Assembly (NCBI GenBank): GCA_947089905.1 | Contig: CAMUMG010000009.1 | Span: 62,001-126,000, forward strand | Length of the DNA: 64,000 nt | Origin: an uncultured Lachnospiraceae bacterium | GTDB taxonomy: Bacteria > Bacillota > Clostridia > Lachnospirales > Lachnospiraceae | Direction of reading: 5' to 3' | Shown here: positions 18,437 to 26,773 of the stretch, one piece after another | How the letters are laid out: each line of letters starts with the position of its first letter | Position numbering within the stretch: the first letter of the stretch is position 1 | Made by a program: the position numbers and the translations under genes | Notes under the pieces: model-generated | Seen by the model: only the letters and a program-made list of their open reading frames with translations | What the model was told of the DNA's origin: nothing | Databases searched by the model: none

Positions 18437-19552
18437 TTATACTAATTTATATCTTGAAAGATTAATACCCGCATTTAAATCTCTATCCATAGATAACCCG
18501 CAGCTACAGCTGTAAACTCTATCTTTAAGTTTTAAATCCTTATTCATTTTTCCACATTGGCTACAAGTCTTTGATGATGGATAAAATCTATCTGCTACAA
18601 CTAATTCAATTCCTCTAAACTTACACTTATACCCAAGTTGTCTTCTAAATTCATAGAAACCTTGTTTCCTTATAGCATCCGACAGATGTTTATTTTTCAT
18701 CATTCCTTTCACATTTAAATCTTCTATTACAACTCTGTATGGCTTGGTTTTCACTATACTTGTTGTAATCTGGTGAAGATAATTGTTTCTTATATTAGCC
18801 AGTCTTCTATTCACTTGCTGTATCTGGTTTTCAAGTTTTATAATATTTTTAGTTTTGACATACTCCTTTCCTTTTTTATTTTGTTCATACTTTCTGCTTA
18901 CTTGCCTTTGTAATTTTTTCAATCTCTTTTCAATTTTTCTAACTGCATAAGTTTTATTTATATTTTTATAAACTATACCATTAGAACATATTGCTAAGTC
19001 TTTTAATCCTAAATCAACTCCTAATGATATATCTGTTAAATCTTCTTTCCGTTCTTCTTGCTCTACACCTGCTGAAATATACCAGTACTTGTTATCATAA
19101 CTTATTCTCGGATTGCTATATTTCACTCCAACAGGCAGTTGTTCATTTATTTTTATCCAGCCAATTTTTTCGATGCTGACTAATTTACCTTCTTTAACTT
19201 TTAGCTTAATGTTATCATTATAAAATGACTCCTTACTCTTTCTTTTGCTCTTGAATTTTGGTTTATCTGATAATCCTTTGAAAAATCTTTTATAGGCATT
19301 ACAAGCATCTTTAACAGCTTGTTTAGATACATTATTAGATACTTCATTTAACCAGCTTAACTCTGATTTCTTTAGCTGGGTCAGCTCTTTTCTAAGAACC
19401 CCATCCGATATAAATTTACCTCCATTTTTATAATTTTCTTCTTGTCTTGCAAGAGTCCAGTTATATATAAATCTTGCAGTACCAACTGATTGCCATAGCT
19501 TTTGCTCTTGTAATTCACTTGGATATAACCTGACTCTTTTCGATAGTATCAT
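18437..19552 (-). CDS. tnpB: TnpB RNA-guided nuclease of an IS607-type element
   Basis: 371 aa and apparently full length. The N-terminal wedge starts MILSKRVRLYPSELQEQKLW. The RuvC residues are present: D180 in GVDLGLKDLA, E277 in VIEDLNVKGM, and the last Asp in MDRDLNAGIN. A four-cysteine zinc finger (CSQCG and CSCG, about residues 330-351) lies before the last Asp. TnpB proteins use the omegaRNA to cut DNA next to a TAM and help retain the element. Its ATG overlaps the tnpA pseudogene. Because tnpA is dead, the nuclease may persist as a stand-alone RNA-guided gene. Confidence 0.92.
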   Translation of the reverse strand: MILSKRVRLYPSELQEQKLWQSVGTARFIYNWTLARQEENYKNGGKFISDGVLRKELTQLKKSELSWLNEVSNNVSKQAVKDACNAYKRFFKGLSDKPKFKSKRKSKESFYNDNIKLKVKEGKLVSIEKIGWIKINEQLPVGVKYSNPRISYDNKYWYISAGVEQEERKEDLTDISLGVDLGLKDLAICSNGIVYKNINKTYAVRKIEKRLKKLQRQVSRKYEQNKKGKEYVKTKNIIKLENQIQQVNRRLANIRNNYLHQITTSIVKTKPYRVVIEDLNVKGMMKNKHLSDAIRKQGFYEFRRQLGYKCKFRGIELVVADRFYPSSKTCSQCGKMNKDLKLKDRVYSCSCGLSMDRDLNAGINLSRYKLV

Positions 19553-20153
19553 CCTCTAACAACTCCTTAATCCTTTTCTTAGCTTTTTTCGCTCTCTTAC
19601 CTTGCAATCTACAACTAAATACAGTAACTATTTGAATGAAATCTTCCACTAGCTCCTGCCCTTGTGTTTTTTCAGTATTGTCAATGATTTCAATAATAAT
19701 TCTATGTTTTTATAAATATTCCCAGTTTATTCATATCCAAATCTAATTAATCTGTCTTTGTAAAGAACTACTATTTTATCAACTTCTGAATTAGTAACCA
19801 TATCTAACAACTGGTTTAAGCCTTTTTTATTGTAGCGAATCCCACTTCCAATATCTGAAATAATCTCAAATGGATAGCCTTTCGCATACATGTATGTTTT
19901 TACATTTTCAATTTGTCTTTCAAGGTCATCTTTTTGTTTGTGGGAACTAACTCTGCAATACCCTATCGTTTTCTTATTTAATTTATTTTGATTTTAAACC
20001 TAAAAAATGATTAAGTTGTTCTTGGGAATACTATCTTGTACCAGCTTTTGTTATATGATGTGGTTTTAAAGAATCATTTTTATCCCAATTTCTAAGAGTT
20101 TGAATCGTTTTACCTATTTTATTTGCAAATTCTCCTATTGAGTAATACTTCAT
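19515..20153 (-). pseudogene. tnpA: Degenerate IS607-type tnpA (HTH-serine recombinase)
   Basis: From ATG at 20153 the frame reads MKYYSIGEFANKIGKTIQTL, then RNWDKNDSLKPHH: a MerR-like HTH. It is broken by a TAG after AGTR (where family members have a Tyr), by frame changes with further stops after FLGLKSK, and by a small deletion after RLIRFGYE. Recognisable serine-recombinase pieces remain in shifting frames: TIGYCRVSSHKQKDDLERQI, EIISDIGSGI, KIVVLYKDRLIRFGYE and VTVFSCRLQGKRAKKA (the Cys is inferred from relatives). The element can no longer transpose by itself. Confidence 0.88.
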
Positions 20154-20237
20154 AATTTATCACCTCAATAAGATTAGATTATCTATAAAATTTCAATATA
20201 TTTTTATATATTTAATTCAACTATTAAAACCCCTTTC

Positions 20238-21368
20238 TTACAGCTCTAAATTCTGTATTAATTCTATCAAAAATTCTCTCTGCTGCTCACTCATCACCTG
20301 ATTATTTTGTAGTTCAAAAAACTCTTCTATCAATTCCAATTCCGATTTTTCCTGTGTTATTTCTTCCTCAACTTGAATAGAACGATTTTCTCTTGTTCGC
20401 TTATTGTCATATTCTAGCTGCATTAAATTTGGATAAATCACACGTAATTTTTTGATTCCATCTGGAATATCCTCTTCATCTGTCAGTGTTATCTGAACAT
20501 AATCTTCTCTATTGAGCTCTTTATAAAAGTTCAAATTTGTTACCTCTAAATAGGTTCCTTTAATCTTACACATATCTCTAAGAGGATGAAGTGGAATGGT
20601 TCTAATTTGAATATTTTCCTTCTCATAAAATTCTAATACTGTCACTGACTTTTTTTGTCCTGCCTCAGAAAAGGAATATTTTAAAGGTGTCCCACAATAT
20701 CGTATTGTTTCTTTGGTAATAGACTGAGGACTGTGAATATGCCCTAATGCCACATAATCAAATGCTTCAAACACACAGGCATTCATATTGTCTAATCCGC
20801 CTATTAAAATCTCTTCTGAATCACAACGACCTGCTCCTGTCACAAGTTGGTGTGCCACTAAAATATTTCTTTTTTCTGTATCTACTTTCATATGTGAAAT
20901 AGCAATTTTAGCAGCATCCTCATAACTTTCACACTCCTCTTGTGGAAAGATATGATGTATGATAGCTGGCTTTATAAAGGGAAGCAGATAAATAAAAATC
21001 TCTCCATATTCATCTGTAAGAACAATCGGTTCAATATTCCCATTATATACAGGGGAAACATAAACCCCTTTACTATTCATAAGTTTTGCTCCAAATGCAA
21101 TTCTTTCTGCCGAATCATGATTACCGCTTATAATAAAAATCTTTCTGTTTTGTTGTGCTAATTTTGTGAGAAATTGATCAAAGGCTTGTACTGCTTCTGC
21201 TGGTGGAACCGGCTTGTCATAGATATCTCCTGCAAGAATCAGCCCATCCACCTGTTCTATATCCGCAATTTCAATAATTTGTTGTAATATGTATTTTTGA
21301 TCCTCCAACATGGAAAATTCATTTACCCGTTTTCCAATATGAAGATCCGATAAATGAAGTAATTTCAT
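20238..21368 (-). CDS. sbcD: Nuclease SbcCD subunit D (Mre11-like phosphodiesterase)
   Basis: 376 aa from the ATG at 21368; a second ATG 12 nt upstream overlaps the GAGGA ribosome binding site and is unlikely. The metallophosphatase motifs are in order: LHLSDLHIGKR, LAGDIYD, ISGNHDS, VAHQLVT and ALGHIHSPQ. It supplies the Mn-dependent nuclease of the SbcCD complex, which processes hairpins and stalled forks. It would normally lie directly upstream of sbcC; the IS607 element now begins immediately after its stop. Confidence 0.95.
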   Translation of the reverse strand: MKLLHLSDLHIGKRVNEFSMLEDQKYILQQIIEIADIEQVDGLILAGDIYDKPVPPAEAVQAFDQFLTKLAQQNRKIFIISGNHDSAERIAFGAKLMNSKGVYVSPVYNGNIEPIVLTDEYGEIFIYLLPFIKPAIIHHIFPQEECESYEDAAKIAISHMKVDTEKRNILVAHQLVTGAGRCDSEEILIGGLDNMNACVFEAFDYVALGHIHSPQSITKETIRYCGTPLKYSFSEAGQKKSVTVLEFYEKENIQIRTIPLHPLRDMCKIKGTYLEVTNLNFYKELNREDYVQITLTDEEDIPDGIKKLRVIYPNLMQLEYDNKRTRENRSIQVEEEITQEKSELELIEEFFELQNNQVMSEQQREFLIELIQNLEL

Positions 21369-21471
21369 ACAATTCCTCATTTCTATAAAACTTAAATAAT
21401 ATATCGTATTTTCTTATTACCCCATTTTATCATATGTTATGGTAGATTTCAACAAAATTCACCGCTTTTAA

Positions 21472-21530
21472 TAGAACAAACCTATCTGATTCCACATTTC
21501 CAATAAAAATAAATTCTTAGGTTTGTTCTA
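21472..21530. repeat. 13-bp perfect inverted repeat upstream of ABC operon
   Basis: TAGAACAAACCTA at 21472-21484 and TAGGTTTGTTCTA at 21518-21530 are separated by 33 nt. It lies 20 bp upstream of the -35 box of the ABC operon promoter and between two divergent genes, so it is not a terminator for a convergent pair. It may be a regulator-binding site or a small hairpin. Nothing else is visible in 21381-21471. Confidence 0.6.
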
Positions 21531-21549
21531 AAGATAGGAACTAAATTTC

Positions 21550-21578
21550 TTGAATTTGTTTTAATTATTTGATATAAT
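21550..21578 (+). promoter_or_regulatory. Sigma-A promoter of the ABC exporter operon
   Basis: TTGAAT at 21550-21555 and TATAAT at 21573-21578 with a 17-nt spacer and an extended -10 TG (21570-21571). The leader is about 85 nt before the ATG at 21670. Confidence 0.75.
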
Positions 21579-21669
21579 AAAATTTATTCTCGGTATTTGA
21601 CTGGCAAAATCCAGCAAAACCAGACCGACTTGGCAAGATATCAAATATAACTACCAGGAGGAAGCAATT

Positions 21670-22458
21670 ATGATTACGATGGAGCATATCTGTAAATCGT
21701 ACAAGATCGCAAAGCGAAATGCAGGTTTTGGTGAAGCCTGCAAAGCACTCTTTCACCGTAAATATGAAAAAATCTATGCCCTTAATGATATTACCTTTAC
21801 CATTAAAGATGGCGAAATGGTTGGCTATATTGGACCAAATGGAGCAGGAAAAAGCTCTACCATTAAAATTCTAAGCGGAATATTGACACCGGACAGTGGA
21901 AATTGTTTTGTAGATGGAAGAATTCCATATAAGGACAGAATTGAACATGTCAGACAAATCGGAGTTGTATTTGGACAGCGTTCTCAGTTATGGTGGGATG
22001 TTCCAGTTATTGATTCATTCGAATTACTAAAAGATATCTACTCTATTTCCTCTTCTATGTATCATACAAACTTAGAGGAATTAACCGCTCTCTTAAATCT
22101 AGGGGAACTTTTGCGTTCTCCTGTCAGACAACTTTCTTTAGGTCAACGAATGCGCTGTGAAATTGCCGCCTCTCTTTTACACAATCCCAAAATTTTATTC
22201 TTAGATGAACCTACGATTGGATTAGATGCGGTATCTAAATTAGCAGTTCGAGATTTCATTCACAAACAAAATCAGATTCACAAAACCACAGTAATTTTAA
22301 CTACACATGATATGCAGGATATCGAAGCATTGACTAAACGAATTATTCTAATTGGAAAAGGAAAAATTCTGATGGATGGTACACTAGAAGATATCCAAAA
22401 AGGAAATAAAAACATAGATGAGACGGTGGCAGAATTATACCGTACCTATGATATATAG
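21670..22458 (+). CDS. ABC transporter ATP-binding protein (ABC-2 type exporter)
   Basis: 262 aa, with an AGGAGG ribosome binding site before the ATG. Walker A GPNGAGKSS (about residues 55-63), a Q-loop at VFGQRSQLWWD, signature LSLGQRMRCEIA, Walker B ILFLDEPTIGLD and H-loop TTHD are all intact. A short basic insert after the first strand (KIAKRNAGFGEACKALFHRKYEKIYAL) is typical of the COG4586 group. It energises the two permeases encoded directly downstream; the three genes are tightly packed and form one exporter. The substrate is unknown; relatives are annotated in drug or viologen export. Confidence 0.9.
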   Translation: MITMEHICKSYKIAKRNAGFGEACKALFHRKYEKIYALNDITFTIKDGEMVGYIGPNGAGKSSTIKILSGILTPDSGNCFVDGRIPYKDRIEHVRQIGVVFGQRSQLWWDVPVIDSFELLKDIYSISSSMYHTNLEELTALLNLGELLRSPVRQLSLGQRMRCEIAASLLHNPKILFLDEPTIGLDAVSKLAVRDFIHKQNQIHKTTVILTTHDMQDIEALTKRIILIGKGKILMDGTLEDIQKGNKNIDETVAELYRTYDI

Positions 22459-22469
22459 GAGGTACGATT

Positions 22470-23273
22470 ATGCAGAAATATCTATCCTTTTTTCGATTGA
22501 GATTTTCTATGGGACTACAATATCGCACAGCCGCTTTTGCGGGAGTTATTACACAATTTGCTTGGGGTGCTATGGGAATTCTTGTCTACCGGGCATTTTA
22601 TGAAGTCGATTCGACAGCGTTTCCTATGACATTTTCAGCAGTGGTATCCTATATCTGGATGCAGCAGGCCTTCCTTGCTTTTTTTACTGTATGGATGATG
22701 GAAAATGAAATCTTTGACTCTATTATTAATGGTAATATTTCTTATGAACTATGCCGTCCTATTCATATTTATGATATGTGGTTTTTCCGAACGATTGCAA
22801 ATCGTTTTTCAGCTGCCACTCTTCGATGTTTTCCGATTTTAGTTGTAGCTTCTTTTTTACCAAAACCATTTGGTTTACAACCCCCAGCCAGCCTAATCCA
22901 CTTTTTTCTCTTTTTGATTACCCTTTTATTAGGATTAGCTGTTACTGTTTCTCTTTGTATACTAATTTATTCTCTTACTTTTTTTACAATATCTCCAGCT
23001 GGACTGAAAATATTATTTACTTCTATGGTAGAATTTTTTTCAGGTGCAGTAATTCCTCTTCCATTTTTTCCTGAAAAGATTCAAAAAATGATGGAATTAC
23101 TTCCCTTTGCATCTATGCAGAATGTAGCACTTAGGATTTACAGTGCAGATATGACAAACAGACAAATGTTTTCTGCTGTAACACTACAAATTTTTTGGCT
23201 CATTACTCTTGTAAGCTGCGGGAAAAAGTTATGCAGCATGGCTGAAAAAAAAGTATCTATACAAGGAGGCTGA
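22470..23273 (+). CDS. ABC-2 family permease, first subunit
   Basis: 267 aa with about six hydrophobic helices, starting after MQKYLSFFRLRFSMGLQYRTA. AAFAGVITQFAWGAMGILVYRAFYE is the first membrane segment. YELCRPIHIYDMWFFRT matches the cytoplasmic loop of the COG4587/COG3694 permeases. A GGAGG ribosome binding site lies in the 11-nt gap after the ATPase gene. It probably forms a heterodimeric channel with the product of the next gene. Confidence 0.83.
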   Translation: MQKYLSFFRLRFSMGLQYRTAAFAGVITQFAWGAMGILVYRAFYEVDSTAFPMTFSAVVSYIWMQQAFLAFFTVWMMENEIFDSIINGNISYELCRPIHIYDMWFFRTIANRFSAATLRCFPILVVASFLPKPFGLQPPASLIHFFLFLITLLLGLAVTVSLCILIYSLTFFTISPAGLKILFTSMVEFFSGAVIPLPFFPEKIQKMMELLPFASMQNVALRIYSADMTNRQMFSAVTLQIFWLITLVSCGKKLCSMAEKKVSIQGG

Positions 23274-23280
23274 CTTTATT

Positions 23281-24063
23281 ATGTGGCTAAAACTTTATAT
23301 ACACTATATTTCTATTAATATCCGCAGTATGATGCAGTATAAAACATCTTTTTTGCTTACTGCTATTGGACAGTTTCTTATTTCCTTTCAGGTATTTTTA
23401 GGTATCTTTTTTATGTTTCAGAGATTTTCAAATGTAAAGGGTTTTACTTATAGTGAAGTTTTATTATGTTTTTCTATTATGTTATTAGAATTTTCTATCG
23501 CAGAAATGTATGCAAGAGGATTCGATCAATTTTCAGGTATGGTAAGACATGGGACATTTGATAGAATTCTTGTCCGACCACAAAATGAAATTCTTCAGGT
23601 TCTTGGAAGTAAATTTGAACTGACTAGAATAGGAAGAATGTTGCAGGCAATTATTATGTTTATATATGGAATTTCAAAAAGTGAAATTAACTGGACAGTA
23701 TCTAAAATTTTCACTGTATTTTTTATGTTAATTGGAGGCACGGCTTTATTTACAGGACTTTTTTTGATTTATGCTGCCCTGTGTTTTTTTACCCTAGAAG
23801 GATTAGAATTTATGAATGTCTTTACAGACGGAGCAAAGGAATATGGGAAATATCCTATTGGCATATATGGAAAAAGAATGTTACAGTTTACTACCTTTGT
23901 TATCCCTTATGCGTTAGTACAATACTATCCTTTATTATATTTGCTAGGAAGAAAAACAAATATTTTTTATGTATTTCTTCCACTACTCGCAATACTATTT
24001 TTAATTCCCTGTTATCTACTTTGGAAATGGGGAGTACACCGTTATCAGTCCAGTGGATCATAA
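23281..24063 (+). CDS. ABC-2 family permease, second subunit
   Basis: 260 aa and strongly hydrophobic, with about six membrane helices. It begins MWLKLYIHYISINIRSMMQY; the loop motif GTFDRILVRPQNEILQVLG is the counterpart of the RPI loop in the partner permease. The gene follows the first permease by 7 nt behind AAGGAGG. It completes the ATPase-permease-permease exporter. After it there is no clear terminator before the HTH gene. Confidence 0.83.
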   Translation: MWLKLYIHYISINIRSMMQYKTSFLLTAIGQFLISFQVFLGIFFMFQRFSNVKGFTYSEVLLCFSIMLLEFSIAEMYARGFDQFSGMVRHGTFDRILVRPQNEILQVLGSKFELTRIGRMLQAIIMFIYGISKSEINWTVSKIFTVFFMLIGGTALFTGLFLIYAALCFFTLEGLEFMNVFTDGAKEYGKYPIGIYGKRMLQFTTFVIPYALVQYYPLLYLLGRKTNIFYVFLPLLAILFLIPCYLLWKWGVHRYQSSGS

Positions 24064-24170
24064 TTTCTAATCTGTCATACTTGTTTAAAAATATATATGG
24101 AAAGGTTATCTAATCTATGATAGAATAAACTAAAATTTTAACTATAAAAGGAATTATAGGGGGTTATTCT

Positions 24171-24470
24171 GTGAAAGATATAGAAGATTCCACTTCTGAG
24201 GAACGTCTACAAATCGTAAGGGAATGTTTAGAGAATGATAAAAATTATGGTGCAATGTCTATTAAATATAATTATCCCTATCATCAGGTTCGCAACTGGG
24301 TAAAAAAGTACGAAAAAATGGGTTTTTCTGGTCTTTCCGATCGCTATAATCACAACATAACGATTTCCTACAGTAAACTTCAAGATAGAATTGCAGAATT
24401 AGAACGTAAAAATAAAGACTTACAAATAGAAAATGACTTGTTAAAGAATATATGGAAATTAAAAGGTTAA
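24171..24470 (+). CDS. Small helix-turn-helix protein, IS3-OrfA-like relic
   Basis: 99 aa from a GTG start behind AGGGGG. Residues about 8-55 (SEERLQIVRECLENDKNYGAMSIKY, then QVRNWVKKYEKMGFSGL) form the HTH used by IS3-type OrfA and related helix-turn-helix proteins. A leucine/Glu coiled coil at the end (ISYSKLQDRIAELERKNKDLQIENDLLK) matches the OrfA leucine zipper. No orfB integrase follows in any frame, so it is either a transposase remnant or a domesticated DNA-binding protein. Confidence 0.65.
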   Translation: MKDIEDSTSEERLQIVRECLENDKNYGAMSIKYNYPYHQVRNWVKKYEKMGFSGLSDRYNHNITISYSKLQDRIAELERKNKDLQIENDLLKNIWKLKG

Positions 24471-24605
24471 TTATATATCATAATTGCTTTTAGTATCATT
24501 TCGAGTAGGAGAAAGCGACCAACTTTCTTCCACAATTCTTCGTAAACTTCCATATACCAAAAACAAAAATTTATGAACCAGTCATGTATAAAAAGTCTGT
24601 ATAAC

Positions 24606-24633
24606 TTGACAGGCAGAAAAAAACAAATACAAT
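24606..24633 (+). promoter_or_regulatory. Promoter of the AbrB-type antitoxin gene
   Basis: TTGACA at 24606-24611 and TACAAT at 24628-24633 with a 16-nt spacer. The rest of 24471-24712 shows no ORF. Confidence 0.6.
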
Positions 24634-24712
24634 TATCCTAAATACAAAGAAACCAAGAATAATATTTGTTTGATTTGTAATACCAGAAACTAGGATGAAA
24701 GGTAACAATCGT

Positions 24713-25060
24713 ATGGAAATCAAAAAAGTAAGTATTTCTGCAAAACGGCAGATAACAATTCCCCAAAAGTTTTTTGTTATGTTGGGATTTGATACGGAAG
24801 CGGAATGTATGGTACGCGGAAATGAACTGCTTATCCGTCCTGCAAAAACAAATACAGGTGGAGAATTTGCAGAACAGATACTGGCAGATCTAATTGGGAA
24901 AGGATACAGTGGCAATGAGCTACTTCAGCATTTTAAGCGAGCACAAAGTCAAATACGTCCGGCTGTGGAGGAAATGATCGAAGAAGCAGAAAAAGTTGCT
25001 GTCTCAGAATCTGAATATGAATCTTATGATGATGTTTTTGGTGGGAAGGAGAAAAAATGA
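24713..25060 (+). CDS. AbrB/MazE-type antitoxin
   Basis: 115 aa from the ATG at 24713 with AAAGG upstream; the earlier ATG at 24695 has no spaced ribosome binding site. The swapped-hairpin domain is MEIKKVSISAKRQITIPQKF, then FDTEAECMVRGNELLIRPAK. A toxin-binding helical tail follows (FAEQILADLIGKGYSGNELLQHFKRA and acidic helices). It overlaps a RelE/ParE-type toxin start (ATGA), so it is the antitoxin of a two-gene module whose toxin is now broken. It should bind the module's own promoter. Confidence 0.82.
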   Translation: MEIKKVSISAKRQITIPQKFFVMLGFDTEAECMVRGNELLIRPAKTNTGGEFAEQILADLIGKGYSGNELLQHFKRAQSQIRPAVEEMIEEAEKVAVSESEYESYDDVFGGKEKK

Positions 25061-25212
25061 CAGAGGTTCGTTTTCTCCCTCCTGTAGCAAAATTCATAAA
25101 GAAGCTGAAAGATAAAAAGCTGAAAAGACTATATCAGGAAGCAGTTGATAAAAATTTCTATCGAAAAAAATGGGGATGTCGCATTAAGAAAATCATATAC
25201 AAGATATTGTAA
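25057..25212 (+). pseudogene. Truncated RelE/ParE-family toxin
   Basis: The frame starts at the ATGA overlap with the antitoxin and reads MTEVRFLPPVAKFIKKLKDK, then KLKRLYQEAVDK, the N-terminus of RelE/ParE toxins. After that comes NFYRKK, which resembles the C-terminal end of relatives (a RENFY-type motif), and then the palindromic repeat at 25172. It looks as though the central part was deleted and the repeat lies at the gene's 3' end. At 51 aa (intact toxins are about 90-110 aa) it lacks the active-site region. Confidence 0.7.
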
Positions 25213-25268
25213 ATTTTAATATGATTTAATACTGTATCTTGTATGTTTAACACTTATTGCGACATCCC
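25172..25268. repeat. MITE-like palindromic repeat, copy B
   Basis: Terminal inverted repeats GGGGATGTCGCATTAAG (25172-25188) and CTTATTGCGACATCCC (25253-25268). Its reverse complement matches the element at 5084-5182 along the whole length, so the two copies are inverted relative to each other. It overlaps the end of the toxin fragment and precedes the 3' end of the retron reverse transcriptase gene, where it may act as a terminator. Confidence 0.85.
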
Positions 25269-25303
25269 TATTTTATCAAATAATTCCTATGGTAATACCA
25301 AAA

Positions 25304-26773
25304 TTAGGTTAAACTCTTTAAAAATTCTGTGCCTTGACTTATAATTTTTTGGTATCTTTTTGCATTCACGCTTTTTAGCCATGCTATTTTTCCTGAAATT
25401 TCATGTATTGTCTTACTAGATACCAAACTGCCAGAATCTTTTAATTTCTGCGCATTATGTATAGAAGCCTTTAATATTTTAACCCATTTCTTAGGAACGC
25501 CAATTTCTTCATTATTAATTACAATGCCAGTAATATACTGTCTGTTGTTTTTTCTCAATATATGGGTTTTCTCCTTTTTCATATGAAAGCCTTCTGCCTC
25601 TATAATTTTATTAATGCTATTTAAAAAGTTTCCTATAGCGAGATTATCGGTATCGCCCATATAACTAAAACTCATATCATCTGCATATCTTGTATAAGTA
25701 ATTCCTAACTTTTTGCATAAACCATCGATTCGTTTATCCATGTTTCTGCATATAATATTTGTAATCATAGGGCTTGCTGGAGAGCCTTGCGGCAATATCC
25801 TATCCGATGTTTTGATATATTTTATCTCTCCTTTTATTTCAAGCGGCATTCTTTCACAGTAAGTACAAAGCATAGCCAGAAGAGATGCTATATATCCAGA
25901 GTATCCAAAGGATTGATATACGCCTCTTACACGTTCAAATGTAATAGTAGGAAAAAAGTTTTCTAAATCAATATTGATCAATAAATCAGGGCTTGTGTTA
26001 TGTGCCCTTGCACCTGTAAGGATAGACCTTGATTTAATAAATCCATGAGATAAGCCAGAGATTTCGACCTTTTGCAGGATCTGATCTAATATTTGCCTTT
26101 GTGCTGTCTTCAATTTTGTTTTAGGTGCAGCTATATGACGCACTCCGCCACTTTTTTTCGGAATATCGAAACGGTAATAGTTATCAAATGTAATAACGTC
26201 CCTATGATATACCAGATAACGCAAAGTGTTGTATTCTATCTGTAAAAAATTAGCAAGTTCTCTGTCTGTTTCTATGACAGGCATCTGGTTTTCTTCTAGT
26301 TTTTGTACATCTGTTTCTTTTTTCTCTAGCAGGGTAGAATAACCTCTTCCAATAAACAGAATATTTTCTGCTTTTCGTTTATTCCACAATTCAGATTTTA
26401 ATTGCTTTTGTCGTTCTCTCTCCGCCTTTCTCTCAGCCCGCCTAGCTATGGATTCTTTCATAATTTCTTGGGCGACTACGGAGCGAATTTTTTCATAATC
26501 CCATGTATTTTGGTATTCCTTTTTTAAATGGGAAAGCTTTTTTTCAATTTCTTCTTTTTCTTGATAGGCATTTGCTATTTTTTCGGAAAGTTTTTGAAAT
26601 TCATCCAACAGCCTTTTCCTATTTTCAAAGTCTTGTTCTGTTTCATTTTGCTGGCGCTCATATGGTGTTGGCAGATTACTCGGCCAAAACCCATATTCCT
26701 GCATTTTAAGAAAGGTAAATTCTTTTTTACCCATATTATTTACTAGTTTTCTATATTCGGCCTTTGTATCCAT
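25304..26773 (-). CDS. Retron reverse transcriptase
   Basis: 489 aa. The palm motifs are complete: LLINIDLENFFPT (Asp269), LPQGSPASPMITN (329-332 QGSP) and TRYADDMSFS (YADD 363-366). YITGIVIN (about 413-420) occupies the place of the VTG motif that retron RTs use to bind msr RNA. Residues 1-160 form an N-terminal extension with long charged helices. The start codon overlaps the stop of the SWIM gene by 1 nt. It is the third gene of the operon; the RNA it should copy is encoded upstream of the operon on the opposite strand. It makes branched msDNA primed from a guanosine 2'-OH. With its partners it fits the retron class recalled as type XIII. Confidence 0.88.
   Translation of the reverse strand: MDTKAEYRKLVNNMGKKEFTFLKMQEYGFWPSNLPTPYERQQNETEQDFENRKRLLDEFQKLSEKIANAYQEKEEIEKKLSHLKKEYQNTWDYEKIRSVVAQEIMKESIARRAERKAERERQKQLKSELWNKRKAENILFIGRGYSTLLEKKETDVQKLEENQMPVIETDRELANFLQIEYNTLRYLVYHRDVITFDNYYRFDIPKKSGGVRHIAAPKTKLKTAQRQILDQILQKVEISGLSHGFIKSRSILTGARAHNTSPDLLINIDLENFFPTITFERVRGVYQSFGYSGYIASLLAMLCTYCERMPLEIKGEIKYIKTSDRILPQGSPASPMITNIICRNMDKRIDGLCKKLGITYTRYADDMSFSYMGDTDNLAIGNFLNSINKIIEAEGFHMKKEKTHILRKNNRQYITGIVINNEEIGVPKKWVKILKASIHNAQKLKDSGSLVSSKTIHEISGKIAWLKSVNAKRYQKIISQGTEFLKSLT

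Larger units (their letters stand above)
18282..20233 (-). mobile_element. IS607-family insertion sequence (tnpA degenerate, tnpB intact)
   Basis: The element contains an N-terminal HTH serine-recombinase pseudogene (tnpA) overlapping tnpB in the usual IS607 order. Inverted subterminal repeats TATAAAAATATAT (18284-18296) and ATATATTTTTATA (20196-20208) mark the ends. CC/GG dinucleotides, the known IS607 target core, flank both ends. It is inserted between the sbcD stop and the sbcC start, so the two subunit genes are now 2 kb apart. Exact boundaries are estimates. Confidence 0.75.

Noticed and set aside
24478..24605. Possible IS3 orfB after the HTH gene
   Set aside because: No integrase motif (DDE) is found in any frame; only short broken peptides follow.
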